A DNA stretch of 64,000 bases from Winogradskyella sp. PC-19 (GTDB lineage: Bacteria > Bacteroidota > Bacteroidia > Flavobacteriales > Flavobacteriaceae): NCBI RefSeq assembly GCF_002163855.1, contig NZ_CP019332.1, forward strand, positions 1,281,145 to 1,345,144, read 5' to 3'. The translations under genes and the position numbers were made by a program. The notes under the pieces are model-generated. The model was given only the letters and a program-made list of their open reading frames with translations. It ran no database searches and was not told the origin of the DNA. Every line of letters starts with the position of its first letter. The first letter of the stretch is position 1. Positions 18,348-27,317 of the stretch are shown here, piece by piece.

Positions 18348-18687
18348 CATCATCACATATTTTATCTACTTACCAATCATTTGTTTTGTAATGATAAAAA
18401 TTGGCTGGCTATTTTATAAAAATGGTGAAGTTTTTTTACTAAATCTTTTAGACAACAAAGAGCTAGTAAAAAGCATTAACAACTTACTTCTCATTGGGTA
18501 TTATTTAACCAACATCGGATACGCTATAATAACAATTGCCTACTGGGAACGAGTTGATTCTGTTTTTCAACTTATAAATACACTATCGTATACATTAGGA
18601 AAAATAATACTGCTTTTAGCCTTTATGCATTACAACAATATATTCTGGCTGAAGTATTTAAATAAATCTAAACTCTTAAATCAATAA
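18337..18687 (+). CDS. Small membrane protein, paralogue of the next gene (operon gene 3)
   Basis: A 116-residue protein with about four hydrophobic segments. It is related to the following gene: both have an N-terminal IYLPI helix, then LFYKNGEVFLLNLLDNKE here against LFKNGKLFMIDIFKGKE there, and LLLIGYYLTNIGYA against LFEIGFYLINIGFA. The pair therefore looks like a tandem duplication. Function is unknown. Confidence 0.78.
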   Translation: MNYNIITYFIYLPIICFVMIKIGWLFYKNGEVFLLNLLDNKELVKSINNLLLIGYYLTNIGYAIITIAYWERVDSVFQLINTLSYTLGKIILLLAFMHYNNIFWLKYLNKSKLLNQ

Positions 18688-18690
18688 ATT

Positions 18691-19080
18691 ATGGAAAATT
18701 CAAAAATTATTATCGGCTACATTATTTATTTACCTATCGTTATTAGTTTAACCATTTACATATCAAAAATGCTTTTTAAAAATGGTAAGCTCTTTATGAT
18801 AGATATTTTTAAAGGGAAGGAAGACATAGCAATAGCTACTAATAAACTATTTGAAATTGGTTTCTATCTTATAAACATTGGATTTGCTTTGTACATCATG
18901 AAAATATATGGTTACAACCATAATTATGACATAAGCAACCAAACTCTGATGGAAATATTGAGCAAGAAGATTGGTGGTTTCACAATATATCTGGGAGTAA
19001 TGTTATTTTTCAATCTCTTTTTATTCTTCAGAGGAAGAAAAAAATCAAGACAAGTTATAAGAACCACAAAAGTTTTATAA
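18691..19080 (+). CDS. Small membrane protein, paralogue of the previous gene (operon gene 4)
   Basis: A 129-residue protein with an N-terminal membrane helix, the conserved LFKNGKLFMIDIFKG and EIGFYLINIGFALYIMKIYG shared with gene 3, a C-terminal membrane segment and a very basic tail (RGRKKSRQVIRTTKVL). It starts 3 bases after gene 3 and ends one base before the epimerase gene. Function is unknown. Confidence 0.78.
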   Translation: MENSKIIIGYIIYLPIVISLTIYISKMLFKNGKLFMIDIFKGKEDIAIATNKLFEIGFYLINIGFALYIMKIYGYNHNYDISNQTLMEILSKKIGGFTIYLGVMLFFNLFLFFRGRKKSRQVIRTTKVL

Positions 19081-19081
19081 G

Positions 19082-20014
19082 ATGAAAAAAATAATCATCG
19101 CTGGCGGAAATGGTTTTCTAGGTAAAATCCTAGAAAACTATTTTTCCAAAAAAGGATACGACATAAAAATATTGTCTAGAAAGCCAAAGGCCAAAAATCA
19201 TATTCTATGGAACGGAAAAGAACTTGGCAATTGGACAAAACACTTAGAAAATACAGAGGCTATAATTAATCTTGCTGGAAGGTCTGTAGATTGTAAATAT
19301 ACTGAGGTTAATAAAAAAGAGATTTACAATTCACGCATAGACTCTACCAATATTTTGGGTTTAGCAATCAATCTTTGTGAAAATCCTCCTAAATTTTGGC
19401 TTAACTCATCGACATCTACAATATACCAAGACTCGTATACAAAAGAAATGACGGAAGAAAATGGTGACATTGGTGATGACTTCTCAATGAATATTGCCAA
19501 ATCTTGGGAAGAAGCTTTCATAACTATCACAAATCCAAAAACAAGGAAGATAGTTTTAAGAACATCAATAGTCTTAGGTAAAAATGGTGGTGCTTTTATT
19601 CCATTAAAACGCTTGGTTAAATTTGGACTTGGTGGAAAACAAGGACACGGCAAACAAAAAGTTAGCTGGATACATGAATTGGACTTTGCACGTGCAATCG
19701 ATTTTTTAATGTCTGAAAATCAAGAAGGTATTTTTAATATTGTTTCGCCAAAACCGACAGATAACAAAACGTTGATGCAAACTATAAGGAAAGTTCTTAA
19801 ATTCCCTTTTGGGATTTCACAACCTAAATGGCTTTTAAAAATTGGAGCAAAACTGATCGGCACTGAAGCAGAATTGGTTTTAAAGAGCAGGAATGTTATT
19901 CCAGAAAAACTTTTGAAAAATGGATTTGAATTTAAATACAACACTATTAATGATGCCATAAATTCATTAAATATTAAGCAACTTTATTGTCATTTTTTTA
20001 AACTATTTTTATAG
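19082..20014 (+). CDS. TIGR01777 family NAD(P)-dependent epimerase/SDR protein
   Basis: A 310-residue extended short-chain dehydrogenase. The Rossmann motif is GGNGFLGKIL near residue 8. Family features are ILWNGKELGNWTKHLENTEAIINLAGRSVDCKY, the STSTIYQ region and HGKQKVSWIHELDFARAIDFLM. The family includes the division inhibitor annotated SulA/YfcH in other bacteria, but the substrate is unknown. It is packed one base behind the membrane-protein genes, so it probably shares their GbsR-type control. The last 13 residues (IKQLYCHFFKLFL) look atypical and may come from read-through into a former non-coding stretch. Confidence 0.88.
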   Translation: MKKIIIAGGNGFLGKILENYFSKKGYDIKILSRKPKAKNHILWNGKELGNWTKHLENTEAIINLAGRSVDCKYTEVNKKEIYNSRIDSTNILGLAINLCENPPKFWLNSSTSTIYQDSYTKEMTEENGDIGDDFSMNIAKSWEEAFITITNPKTRKIVLRTSIVLGKNGGAFIPLKRLVKFGLGGKQGHGKQKVSWIHELDFARAIDFLMSENQEGIFNIVSPKPTDNKTLMQTIRKVLKFPFGISQPKWLLKIGAKLIGTEAELVLKSRNVIPEKLLKNGFEFKYNTINDAINSLNIKQLYCHFFKLFL

Positions 20015-20035
20015 TCAGAAAATAGGTCCTAAATA

Positions 20036-20590
20036 ATGGCAGAACATAAAATAAACCCTAACGATTGGATTAAACGCTATTCTGACTATTTATTTAACTA
20101 CACAATTACTCGTGTTAGTGATAGAGAAATAGCGCAAGACTTGGTCCAAGAAACTTTTTTAGCTGGCTTAAAATCTATGGCTAACTTCAAAGGAGAAGCA
20201 AGTGAACGCACTTGGTTGATTGCTATATTAAAACGAAAAATCATCGACCATTACCGCAAAATAAATTCTAATAAAGGCAAAGCAGAAGTGCGCATGTCTT
20301 ATAATAGTGATTCTGAAACTGAAGGCGATTGGTTAGAAGAACGTGTAGCTGACCCATTTGACAAAACAGCTGAAGACACTATCGAAAACACCGAATTAGG
20401 AGTTGCTATTCATAATTGTTTAGACAAACTCCCTAAAAAACAGGGTAGAGTTTTTAAGATGAAAACTTTATTGAATTACGAAACGGAAGCCATTTGTAAT
20501 GAAATGGATATTACTGCGTCTAACCTTTGGGTAATTATACATAGAGCAAGAACTGCTATGGCTAGTTGCATGGAAGAAAATTGGTTTTAA
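20036..20590 (+). CDS. RNA polymerase sigma factor, sigma-70 family (ECF-like)
   Basis: A 184-residue sigma factor. Region 2 is visible in NYTITRVSDREIAQDLVQETFLAGLKSMANF and RTWLIAILKRKIIDHYRK, and region 4 in LDKLPKKQGRVFKMKTLLNYETEAICNEMDITASNLWVIIHRARTAM. The linker between them is long and acidic (SETEGDWLEERVADP). It is 22 bases downstream of the epimerase gene and 4 bases upstream of a small zinc-site protein, the normal arrangement of a sigma factor with its anti-sigma factor. Target promoters cannot be told from this window. Confidence 0.92.
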   Translation: MAEHKINPNDWIKRYSDYLFNYTITRVSDREIAQDLVQETFLAGLKSMANFKGEASERTWLIAILKRKIIDHYRKINSNKGKAEVRMSYNSDSETEGDWLEERVADPFDKTAEDTIENTELGVAIHNCLDKLPKKQGRVFKMKTLLNYETEAICNEMDITASNLWVIIHRARTAMASCMEENWF

Positions 20591-20594
20591 TATT

Positions 20595-20846
20595 ATGAGT
20601 AAACTAAAATTAGAATGTCACGAAGCAAATCACATTTGTGACAAAAATCAGTATAAAGAAGCTACATTTATGGAAAAGGTGATATTAACCATCCATTTAA
20701 TGTACTGTAGAGCGTGTAGAAAATACACTGCCAAAAACACTAAATTAACTAAGTTAATTAAGAATCCTAAAGTAGAAACATTAGATGATTCAGCGAAAAA
20801 TAAATTGCAACAAGCTTTTGAAGCAGAACTAGGAAAACAACAATAA
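20595..20846 (+). CDS. Small ZAS-like zinc protein, probable soluble anti-sigma factor
   Basis: An 83-residue protein with the anti-sigma zinc motif H-x3-C-x2-C (HLMYCRAC) and further possible ligands upstream (ECHEANHIC). It has no membrane helix, unlike most anti-sigma factors of this class, so it should be cytoplasmic; such proteins can release their sigma factor on thiol oxidation. The assignment rests on the motif and on its position 4 bases after the sigma gene. Its last 18 bases overlap the 3' end of the converging UbiA-like gene. Confidence 0.7.
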   Translation: MSKLKLECHEANHICDKNQYKEATFMEKVILTIHLMYCRACRKYTAKNTKLTKLIKNPKVETLDDSAKNKLQQAFEAELGKQQ

Positions 20847-21662
20847 AATTAATAACCAAACAATAGGTATTGCTTCAACCAAAAAAGCACTATAATATTT
20901 AGACTGCTTTTCAGAAGAAAGGACTAAAAGCATTAGTGTCAATAAAGTAATTATTAGAGTTGATATTATAGAACTATAATCATTTTTAACTTTCAAAAAT
21001 TCTAAAAACAGAAAAACCAACAATAATAGTAAACCTATAATTTTGGTTTTTTTTGTGCCAATTTTTTGAGGAATAGTAGCTAACTTTAAGCTATCATATT
21101 TTAAATCCCTAATCTCAAAGGGCAACATTAAAACTATTACAAAACAAAATCGCTGTAAAACAGTAATAAAGACATCTGCAGATATTTCGACATAAGTATT
21201 CAATACAGGAATTAAGACAGTAACTAAACTCCAAACAAGTGCTATAATATAAACTTTTGCGCCACCAACTTCTCTTAGGTTTTGCTGATCATCAAACAAA
21301 TATTTCTTTGGAATCAAAGGTATAGCGTACAAAAAAGTAATTAGCCCGAGTACCACTATCAAAATCCAAACATTACTGTTGAGCTGAAAAAAATAATACC
21401 CCATCAAAAGAAAAGCGATAGCCGAAAAAACTTGGATAATCTTTAGCCAATTTGCCAAGCTTCGATGATGAAACTTAGCTAACCCAAAATATTTCACAAA
21501 ATTATAACCCGAAATTGATGCAAAAAATATAAAATAAAGTACGTTTTTACTATATGGTAAGTCAAACTGAACAAGTGTAATCCAAGTCATTGCATACACT
21601 GCTAATGCTACATGAATACTACTGTTTAAATAAAAATTAAAAATAGATTTTAACACCTTCAC
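20829..21662 (-). CDS. UbiA-like prenyltransferase-superfamily membrane protein
   Basis: A 277-residue protein with about eight membrane helices. The first active-site region (GYNFVKYFG) lacks the usual N-D-x-x-D pattern, but the second conserved region keeps acidic residues (LPFEIRDLKYD), followed by TIPQKIGTKKTKI, which is typical of UbiA-like proteins. True members transfer prenyl chains to aromatic acceptors; the weakened first motif makes the activity of this one uncertain. It overlaps the small anti-sigma-like gene tail to tail and is divergent from gcvP. Confidence 0.7.
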   Translation of the reverse strand: MKVLKSIFNFYLNSSIHVALAVYAMTWITLVQFDLPYSKNVLYFIFFASISGYNFVKYFGLAKFHHRSLANWLKIIQVFSAIAFLLMGYYFFQLNSNVWILIVVLGLITFLYAIPLIPKKYLFDDQQNLREVGGAKVYIIALVWSLVTVLIPVLNTYVEISADVFITVLQRFCFVIVLMLPFEIRDLKYDSLKLATIPQKIGTKKTKIIGLLLLLVFLFLEFLKVKNDYSSIISTLIITLLTLMLLVLSSEKQSKYYSAFLVEAIPIVWLLILLLFS

Positions 21663-21748
21663 TATGTAAAAATAACTAAAGTGTTAATAACGTATCATAT
21701 CAGTTAAAAACTTTAGTATTCGTTAACTAAAAAAAAGTGCATATTCCG

Positions 21749-21756
21749 TATTTTTG
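21749..21756 (+). promoter_or_regulatory. -10 element for gcvP
   Basis: TATTTTTG matches TAnnTTTG and lies 28 bases before the ATG at 21784. It overlaps a possible TTG start at 21754, which argues for the later ATG. No convincing -33 TTG was found. Confidence 0.45.
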
Positions 21757-21783
21757 CATATCAAAAAAAGCTACTTAAAGAGA

Positions 21784-24633
21784 ATGGATACAACATCTTT
21801 TGCATTACGACACATTGGCCCAAGCCCACAAGAGCAAAAAGCCATGTTAAACACCATTGGTGTAACAAGTATTGAACAGTTAGTTTCTGAAACTGTACCA
21901 GCAGATATTCGTCTTAAAAAAGACTTAGATCTTGAGGCAGCTATGAGCGAGCAGGAATATTTAAATCATATTTCAGAGCTTTCAAAACTTAATAAAGTTT
22001 TTAAATCTTACATCGGTTTAGGATATCACCCAGCAAATTTACCTGCAGTTATACAACGTAATATTTTAGAAAATCCAGGTTGGTATACAGCTTACACGCC
22101 TTACCAAGCTGAAATCGCCCAAGGCCGATTAGAAGCGCTTCTTAATTACCAAACCATGGTAATTGATTTGACAGGTATGGAAATGGCAAATGCATCTCTT
22201 TTAGACGAGAGTACTGCTGCTGCCGAAGCAATGAGTTTATTATTTGCAGTCAGAGAACGTGCTCAGAAAAAAGCAGGTGTTAATAAATTCTTTGTATCTG
22301 ATTTAGTATTACCACAAACAATAGATTTACTAGAAACACGTGCTATACCCATTGGTATTGAGCTTGTCGTTGGTAATGAGGCAGAGTTTCATCTTTCTGA
22401 AGAATACTTTGGTGCATTATTACAGTATCCAGGTAAAAATGGGCATATCACGGATATCAAAAGTTTTATAAAAAATGCAAATAGCTTTGGTGTAAAAGTT
22501 GCTGTAGCAGCAGATATATTAAGTCTAGTAAAACTTGAAGCTCCTGGAAAATTTGGAGCAGATGTTGTCGTTGGTACAACACAACGTTTTGGAATCCCAA
22601 TGGGTTATGGTGGACCACACGCAGCTTATTTTGCAACAAAAGAAAAATACAAACGTGATGTTCCTGGTCGTATCATTGGTGTAACTAAGGATTTGGATGA
22701 AAATCGTGCATTACGTATGGCGCTCCAAACGCGAGAGCAACATATTAAAAGAGATAAAGCAACATCTAACATATGTACAGCGCAAGTTTTATTAGCTGTA
22801 ATGGCTGGAATGTATGCCGTTTACCATGGACCAAAAGGTCTAGAATTTATTGCAAATAAGGTTAAGAATTCTGCATCGACTTTAGCTAATGCTTTAGCAG
22901 ATTTAGGATTAGAGCAAGTTAACTCTCATTATTTTGACACACTTCAGATTAAAGCAGATGCTGTTAAAACAAAGTATGAAGCTGAAAAAAGAGAAGTCAA
23001 CTTTCACTACCCAGATACAAATACAGTTACAATAGCAATCAATGAAACAACTACTGTAACTGATTTAAATCAAATCATTGAAATATTTGAAGTCGTTAGT
23101 GGAAATAAAACAGCACAAATCTCTGAAGTTTCTGAAACAGAAACCATTCCAGATAGCTTAAAGCGTACGACAGAGTTTTTAACTTTTGATGTGTTCAATA
23201 AATATCATTCCGAAACGGAATTAATGCGATATATAAAGCGTTTAGAGCGCAAAGATTTAGCATTGAACCACTCAATGATTTCATTAGGGTCTTGTACAAT
23301 GAAGCTAAATGCAGCTTCAGAGATGTTGCCTCTTAGTTGGAGCAACTGGGGAAATATGCACCCATTTGCGCCAGTATATCAAGCTGCTGGTTATAAAGTA
23401 ATGCTAAACGCGTTAGAAAACCAACTTACTGAAATCACAGGTTTTTCTGCCACATCTCTACAACCAAATTCTGGTGCTCAAGGAGAATTTGCTGGTTTAA
23501 TGGTTATTAGAGCTTATCATGAATCTCGTGGTGATAGTCACAGAAACATTTGTCTAATTCCATCATCTGCTCATGGTACAAATCCAGCGAGTGCGGTTAT
23601 GGCAGGAATGAAAGTCGTTGTAACTAAAGCATCAGACAATGGAAATATTGATGTAGATGATTTACGAGAAAAAGCTGAATTACATAAAGATAATCTTTCG
23701 GCGTTAATGGTAACTTATCCATCCACACATGGCGTTTACGAATCAGAGATTAAAGAAATCACTAAAATCATTCACGATAATGGTGGTCAAGTTTATATGG
23801 ATGGCGCGAATATGAATGCACAAGTTGGTGTTACAAATCCAGGAAATATTGGTGCAGACGTATGTCACCTTAATTTGCATAAAACATTTGCAATTCCTCA
23901 TGGTGGTGGTGGACCAGGTGTTGGCCCAATCTGTGTTGCTGAGCAACTAGTACCATTTTTACCAGGAAACGCAATTATTAAAACTGGTGGACACCAATCT
24001 ATATCAGCGATTTCTGCTGCGCCTTTTGGTTCTGCGTTAGCTTGTATTATTTCTTATGGCTATATCAAAATGTTAGGTGCAAAAGGGTTAAGAGAAGCTA
24101 CAGAAGTAGCCATTTTAAACGCCAACTACATCAAAGAACGTTTAGAAGGTTATTACCCAACTTTGTATGTAGGCGAAAACGGACGTGCAGCACATGAAAT
24201 GATTATCGATTGCCGTGCATTTAAAGAAAAAGGTATTGAAGTTGTTGATATCGCGAAACGATTAATGGATTACGGTTTTCATGCGCCAACAGTGTCATTC
24301 CCGGTTGCAGGCACTATGATGATTGAACCAACTGAAAGTGAAAACAAAGCAGAAATGGATCGCTTCTGTGACGCCATGATTTCAATAAGAAAAGAAGTAG
24401 ATGAAGTTTCTGAAGACGAACCAGATAACGTACTTAAAAATGCGCCACACACTATGACAATGCTAACTTCTGACGAATGGTTATTTCCATACACAAGAGA
24501 GAAAGCTGCATTTCCATTAGAGTTTGTTGCAGACAATAAGTTTTGGCCAACTGTAAGACGAGTTAATGAAGCTTATGGTGACAGAAACTTAATCTGTAGC
24601 TGTGCACCTATTGAAGATTATGTAGAAGCATAA
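21784..24633 (+). CDS. gcvP: Glycine dehydrogenase (aminomethyl-transferring), GcvP
   Basis: The P protein of the glycine cleavage system, 949 residues, in the fused single-chain form found in Bacteroidota. It is a PLP enzyme that decarboxylates glycine and passes the aminomethyl group to lipoyl-GcvH. The N-terminus MDTTSFALRHIGPSPQEQ is typical, and the PLP-lysine region NLHKTFAIPHGGGGPGVGPI lies in the C-terminal half. The start at 21784 is chosen over an upstream TTG because that codon sits in the promoter. The partner genes gcvT and gcvH are not in the window. A strong terminator follows. Confidence 0.97.
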   Translation: MDTTSFALRHIGPSPQEQKAMLNTIGVTSIEQLVSETVPADIRLKKDLDLEAAMSEQEYLNHISELSKLNKVFKSYIGLGYHPANLPAVIQRNILENPGWYTAYTPYQAEIAQGRLEALLNYQTMVIDLTGMEMANASLLDESTAAAEAMSLLFAVRERAQKKAGVNKFFVSDLVLPQTIDLLETRAIPIGIELVVGNEAEFHLSEEYFGALLQYPGKNGHITDIKSFIKNANSFGVKVAVAADILSLVKLEAPGKFGADVVVGTTQRFGIPMGYGGPHAAYFATKEKYKRDVPGRIIGVTKDLDENRALRMALQTREQHIKRDKATSNICTAQVLLAVMAGMYAVYHGPKGLEFIANKVKNSASTLANALADLGLEQVNSHYFDTLQIKADAVKTKYEAEKREVNFHYPDTNTVTIAINETTTVTDLNQIIEIFEVVSGNKTAQISEVSETETIPDSLKRTTEFLTFDVFNKYHSETELMRYIKRLERKDLALNHSMISLGSCTMKLNAASEMLPLSWSNWGNMHPFAPVYQAAGYKVMLNALENQLTEITGFSATSLQPNSGAQGEFAGLMVIRAYHESRGDSHRNICLIPSSAHGTNPASAVMAGMKVVVTKASDNGNIDVDDLREKAELHKDNLSALMVTYPSTHGVYESEIKEITKIIHDNGGQVYMDGANMNAQVGVTNPGNIGADVCHLNLHKTFAIPHGGGGPGVGPICVAEQLVPFLPGNAIIKTGGHQSISAISAAPFGSALACIISYGYIKMLGAKGLREATEVAILNANYIKERLEGYYPTLYVGENGRAAHEMIIDCRAFKEKGIEVVDIAKRLMDYGFHAPTVSFPVAGTMMIEPTESENKAEMDRFCDAMISIRKEVDEVSEDEPDNVLKNAPHTMTMLTSDEWLFPYTREKAAFPLEFVADNKFWPTVRRVNEAYGDRNLICSCAPIEDYVEA

Positions 24634-24651
24634 TTACTTATAAATGAATTT

Positions 24652-24682
24652 AAAAAAGCATCCAGAAATGGATGCTTTTTTT
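24652..24682 (+). terminator. Rho-independent terminator after gcvP
   Basis: AAGCATCC and GGATGCTT form an 8-bp stem with loop AGAAAT, followed by a run of T. The A run before it means it can also work on the other strand. Confidence 0.88.
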
Positions 24683-24809
24683 ATGGTTTATTCACAAAAA
24701 CAAATGAAAACTAAGAATATCAAAAAAATAAGAGGTTTTTAGGGCTAAAAGACTGAGAATTCATTTTATTAATTAGCTTAGTAAATTAGTTATACCAAAA
24801 AAATAAAAA

Positions 24810-25868
24810 ATGGCTATAAAAATAACAGGCACTGGAAGTTTTATTCCAAAAAGCATTGAGAGGAATGAAGATTTTCATAATCACGAGTTTTTAAATGCAG
24901 ATGGTTCTTCAATTGATTATCCAAACGAAGTTATTGTAGAGAAATTTAAAGCTATTACTGGTATTGATGAACGTCGTTATGCAGACAATCAATTAACCTC
25001 ATCAGACCTTGCTTTTTTAGCTGCACAAAAAGCTATTGACGATGCTGATATAGACATGGAAACTATTGACTACATAATCTGTGCTCACAATTTTGGAGAC
25101 GTAAAACACAATACTGTACAAAGTGATATTTTACCATGTTTAGCAGCTAGAGTAAAACACCGCTTACGTATCAAAAATCCAAAATGTGTAGCCTATGATA
25201 TTTTATTTGGCTGTCCAGGTTGGGTCGAAGGTGTAATACAAGCTCAAGCTTATATTAAAGCTGGTATGGCTAAGCGTTGTTTAGTTATAGGTAGTGAAAC
25301 CTTGTCACGAGTAGTAGATAAACATGATAGAGACTCAATGATTTATTCAGATGGTGCTGGCGCTAGTATTATAGAAGCAATAGAAGGCGAAGATGGAATT
25401 TTAGCTCATGAAACTGCTTCTTTCACATATGATGAAGCTTACTATTTATTTTTCGGAAAATCGAATAACAAAAATATAGAATCTGACACACGCTACATAA
25501 AAATGCATGGTCGTAAAATTTATGAGTTTGCATTAACCAATGTAGCCCAAGCTATGAAAAACTGTTTGGATAAAAGTGGCATCGATATCTCTGAAGTTAA
25601 GAAAGTATTGATTCATCAAGCAAATGAAAAAATGGATGAAGCGATTATAAAACGCTTTTACAGGTTATACAAAGCAAAAGCTCCAGAAGATGTTATGCCT
25701 ATGAGCATTCACAAATTAGGGAATAGCTCAGTAGCAACTGTACCAACTTTATTTGATTTAATTAGGAATAACGAACTAGATAATCACAAAATTAATAAAG
25801 GTGATGTCATTATTTTTGCTAGTGTAGGTGCTGGCATGCACATTAATGCTATTGTTTACAGGTATTAA
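24810..25868 (+). CDS. 3-oxoacyl-ACP synthase III (FabH/KASIII-like)
   Basis: A 352-residue thiolase-fold condensing enzyme. The catalytic triad is in place: C135 in DILFGCPGW, H269 in LIHQANEKM and N305 in KLGNSSVAT. The N-terminus (GTGSFIPKSIERN) fits FabH-like proteins, but the length and the KHRLRIKNPKCVAYD segment place it in the broader KASIII group that includes secondary-lipid ketosynthases, not clearly the housekeeping FabH. It is followed on the same strand by a methyltransferase and a glycosyltransferase, suggesting that the three act on one lipid or acyl product. Confidence 0.9.
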   Translation: MAIKITGTGSFIPKSIERNEDFHNHEFLNADGSSIDYPNEVIVEKFKAITGIDERRYADNQLTSSDLAFLAAQKAIDDADIDMETIDYIICAHNFGDVKHNTVQSDILPCLAARVKHRLRIKNPKCVAYDILFGCPGWVEGVIQAQAYIKAGMAKRCLVIGSETLSRVVDKHDRDSMIYSDGAGASIIEAIEGEDGILAHETASFTYDEAYYLFFGKSNNKNIESDTRYIKMHGRKIYEFALTNVAQAMKNCLDKSGIDISEVKKVLIHQANEKMDEAIIKRFYRLYKAKAPEDVMPMSIHKLGNSSVATVPTLFDLIRNNELDNHKINKGDVIIFASVGAGMHINAIVYRY

Positions 25869-25883
25869 ATTGAATTTGTTTAT

Positions 25884-26417
25884 ATGTATAAAAAATTCCC
25901 GCATAAGCGTTATAAACATACACTTCAATTTTTAGAATCACATATTTCTACTTCTGAATCAATTCTGGATTTAGGTATTGAGAATCCATTTACCAAAGTA
26001 ATGAAAGACCATAATTATAAGGTCGAGAACACTAAAGGAGAAGATTTGGATATTGATACTTCTACAATTGAAGATTCTGACGCTAGTGTAGTAACTGCAT
26101 TTGAGATATTTGAACATTTACTATCTCCTCTAACTGTATTAAAATCAATCAAAGCGAATAAACTTGTTGCTAGTATACCTCTTAGACTATGGTTTTCTCC
26201 TGCTTACAGAAGTAAAACAGATATGTGGGATAGACATTTTCATGAATTTGAAGATTGGCAATTCGATTGGCTTTTAGAAAAAGCCGGTTGGAAAATTATA
26301 GATTCGAAAAAATGGACTCATCCAACAAAAAAAATAGGCATTAGACCAATTCTTCGTTGGTTTACACCTCGTTATTATATCGTTTATGCAGAACGCATAA
26401 AAAATACCAAAGACTAA
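25884..26417 (+). CDS. Class I SAM-dependent methyltransferase-like protein
   Basis: A 177-residue protein with a shortened methyltransferase fold. ESILDLGIENPF replaces the canonical glycine-rich SAM loop (normally D-x-G-x-G), and SVVTAFEIFEHLLSPLTVLKSI corresponds to motif II and the helix after it. The C-terminal HFHEFEDWQFDWLLEKAGWKII is typical of type 11/12 methyltransferases. The loose SAM loop makes catalytic activity uncertain. It starts 16 bases after the ketosynthase gene. Confidence 0.75.
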   Translation: MYKKFPHKRYKHTLQFLESHISTSESILDLGIENPFTKVMKDHNYKVENTKGEDLDIDTSTIEDSDASVVTAFEIFEHLLSPLTVLKSIKANKLVASIPLRLWFSPAYRSKTDMWDRHFHEFEDWQFDWLLEKAGWKIIDSKKWTHPTKKIGIRPILRWFTPRYYIVYAERIKNTKD

Positions 26418-26468
26418 ATCCAAGATTTAAAATCGGTTTGTTTAGATTTGAAATAATAAACAAATAGT

Positions 26469-27317
26469 TTGAAATTTTACATTGTCATTCCTGCTCATAA
26501 TGAAGATGATTCTATTACCCTAACTATAGAATCGCTAGCAAACCAAACCCTATTACCAAAAAAAGTTGTTATAGTTAATGACAACTCAACCGACAATACA
26601 CAAACCATTGTAGAAAAATTTGTAGATAAATACGAATGGTTAACTCTAGTAAATAATCAATCTTCAGACCTACATCTACCAGGCACTAAAATTATTAATG
26701 CTTTCTACAAAGGTTATAATACACTTGACGAAAATTATGATATAATATGCAAGTTTGATGCAGATTTAATTTTCCCGATAGATTACCTTGAAAAATTATC
26801 AATTCAATTTAAAGAAAATGATAAACTTGGCATGGCTGCTGGCTATTGTTATATTGAGCAAAATGGAAATTGGACAATTGAAAGCTTAACTAATAAAGAT
26901 CATATACGTGGTGCCTTAAAAGCCTATCGAAAAGCTTGTTTTATTCAAATTGGAAAATTAAAACCATCTATGGGATGGGATACAGTAGATGAGCTTTTAG
27001 CTAAATATTACAATTGGGAAATACTTACTATTGAAAGTTTAAAAGTTAAGCATCTAAAACCTACTGGAGAAAGCTATAATAAAGCTTCAAAGCACCTACA
27101 AGGTGAGGCCATGTATAAGCTTAGAAATGGAATAGTAATAACAACTATTTCTGCATTGAAAATGGCTTTCAAAAAAAGAAAAATAAGCGAATTCGCAAAT
27201 CAAATGTCAGGTTACTTCAAAGCAAAGCTTAATAAAACTGAACATTTAGTAAACGAAGACCAAGGTAAGTTTATCAGAAAGTTACGCTGGAAAGGAATAT
27301 TTAGTAAGCTATTTTAA
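26469..27317 (+). CDS. Glycosyltransferase family 2
   Basis: A 282-residue GT-A fold enzyme. The N-terminus KFYIVIPAHNEDDSITLTIESLANQT and KVVIVNDNSTDNT bind the nucleotide sugar, CKFDADLIFP carries the D-x-D metal site, and GWDTVDELLAKYYNW is the usual acceptor-side motif. A TTG is the only sensible start: no ATG occurs before the conserved N-terminus. It is third in the ketosynthase/methyltransferase/glycosyltransferase trio, after a 51-base gap, and its stop overlaps the converging phosphatase gene by 4 bases. Sugar and acceptor are unknown. Confidence 0.9.
   Translation: MKFYIVIPAHNEDDSITLTIESLANQTLLPKKVVIVNDNSTDNTQTIVEKFVDKYEWLTLVNNQSSDLHLPGTKIINAFYKGYNTLDENYDIICKFDADLIFPIDYLEKLSIQFKENDKLGMAAGYCYIEQNGNWTIESLTNKDHIRGALKAYRKACFIQIGKLKPSMGWDTVDELLAKYYNWEILTIESLKVKHLKPTGESYNKASKHLQGEAMYKLRNGIVITTISALKMAFKKRKISEFANQMSGYFKAKLNKTEHLVNEDQGKFIRKLRWKGIFSKLF

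Noticed and set aside
20829-20846. Possible functional antisense overlap of the anti-sigma-like and UbiA-like genes
   Set aside because: An 18-base tail-to-tail overlap is ordinary in compact genomes; nothing else suggests regulation.
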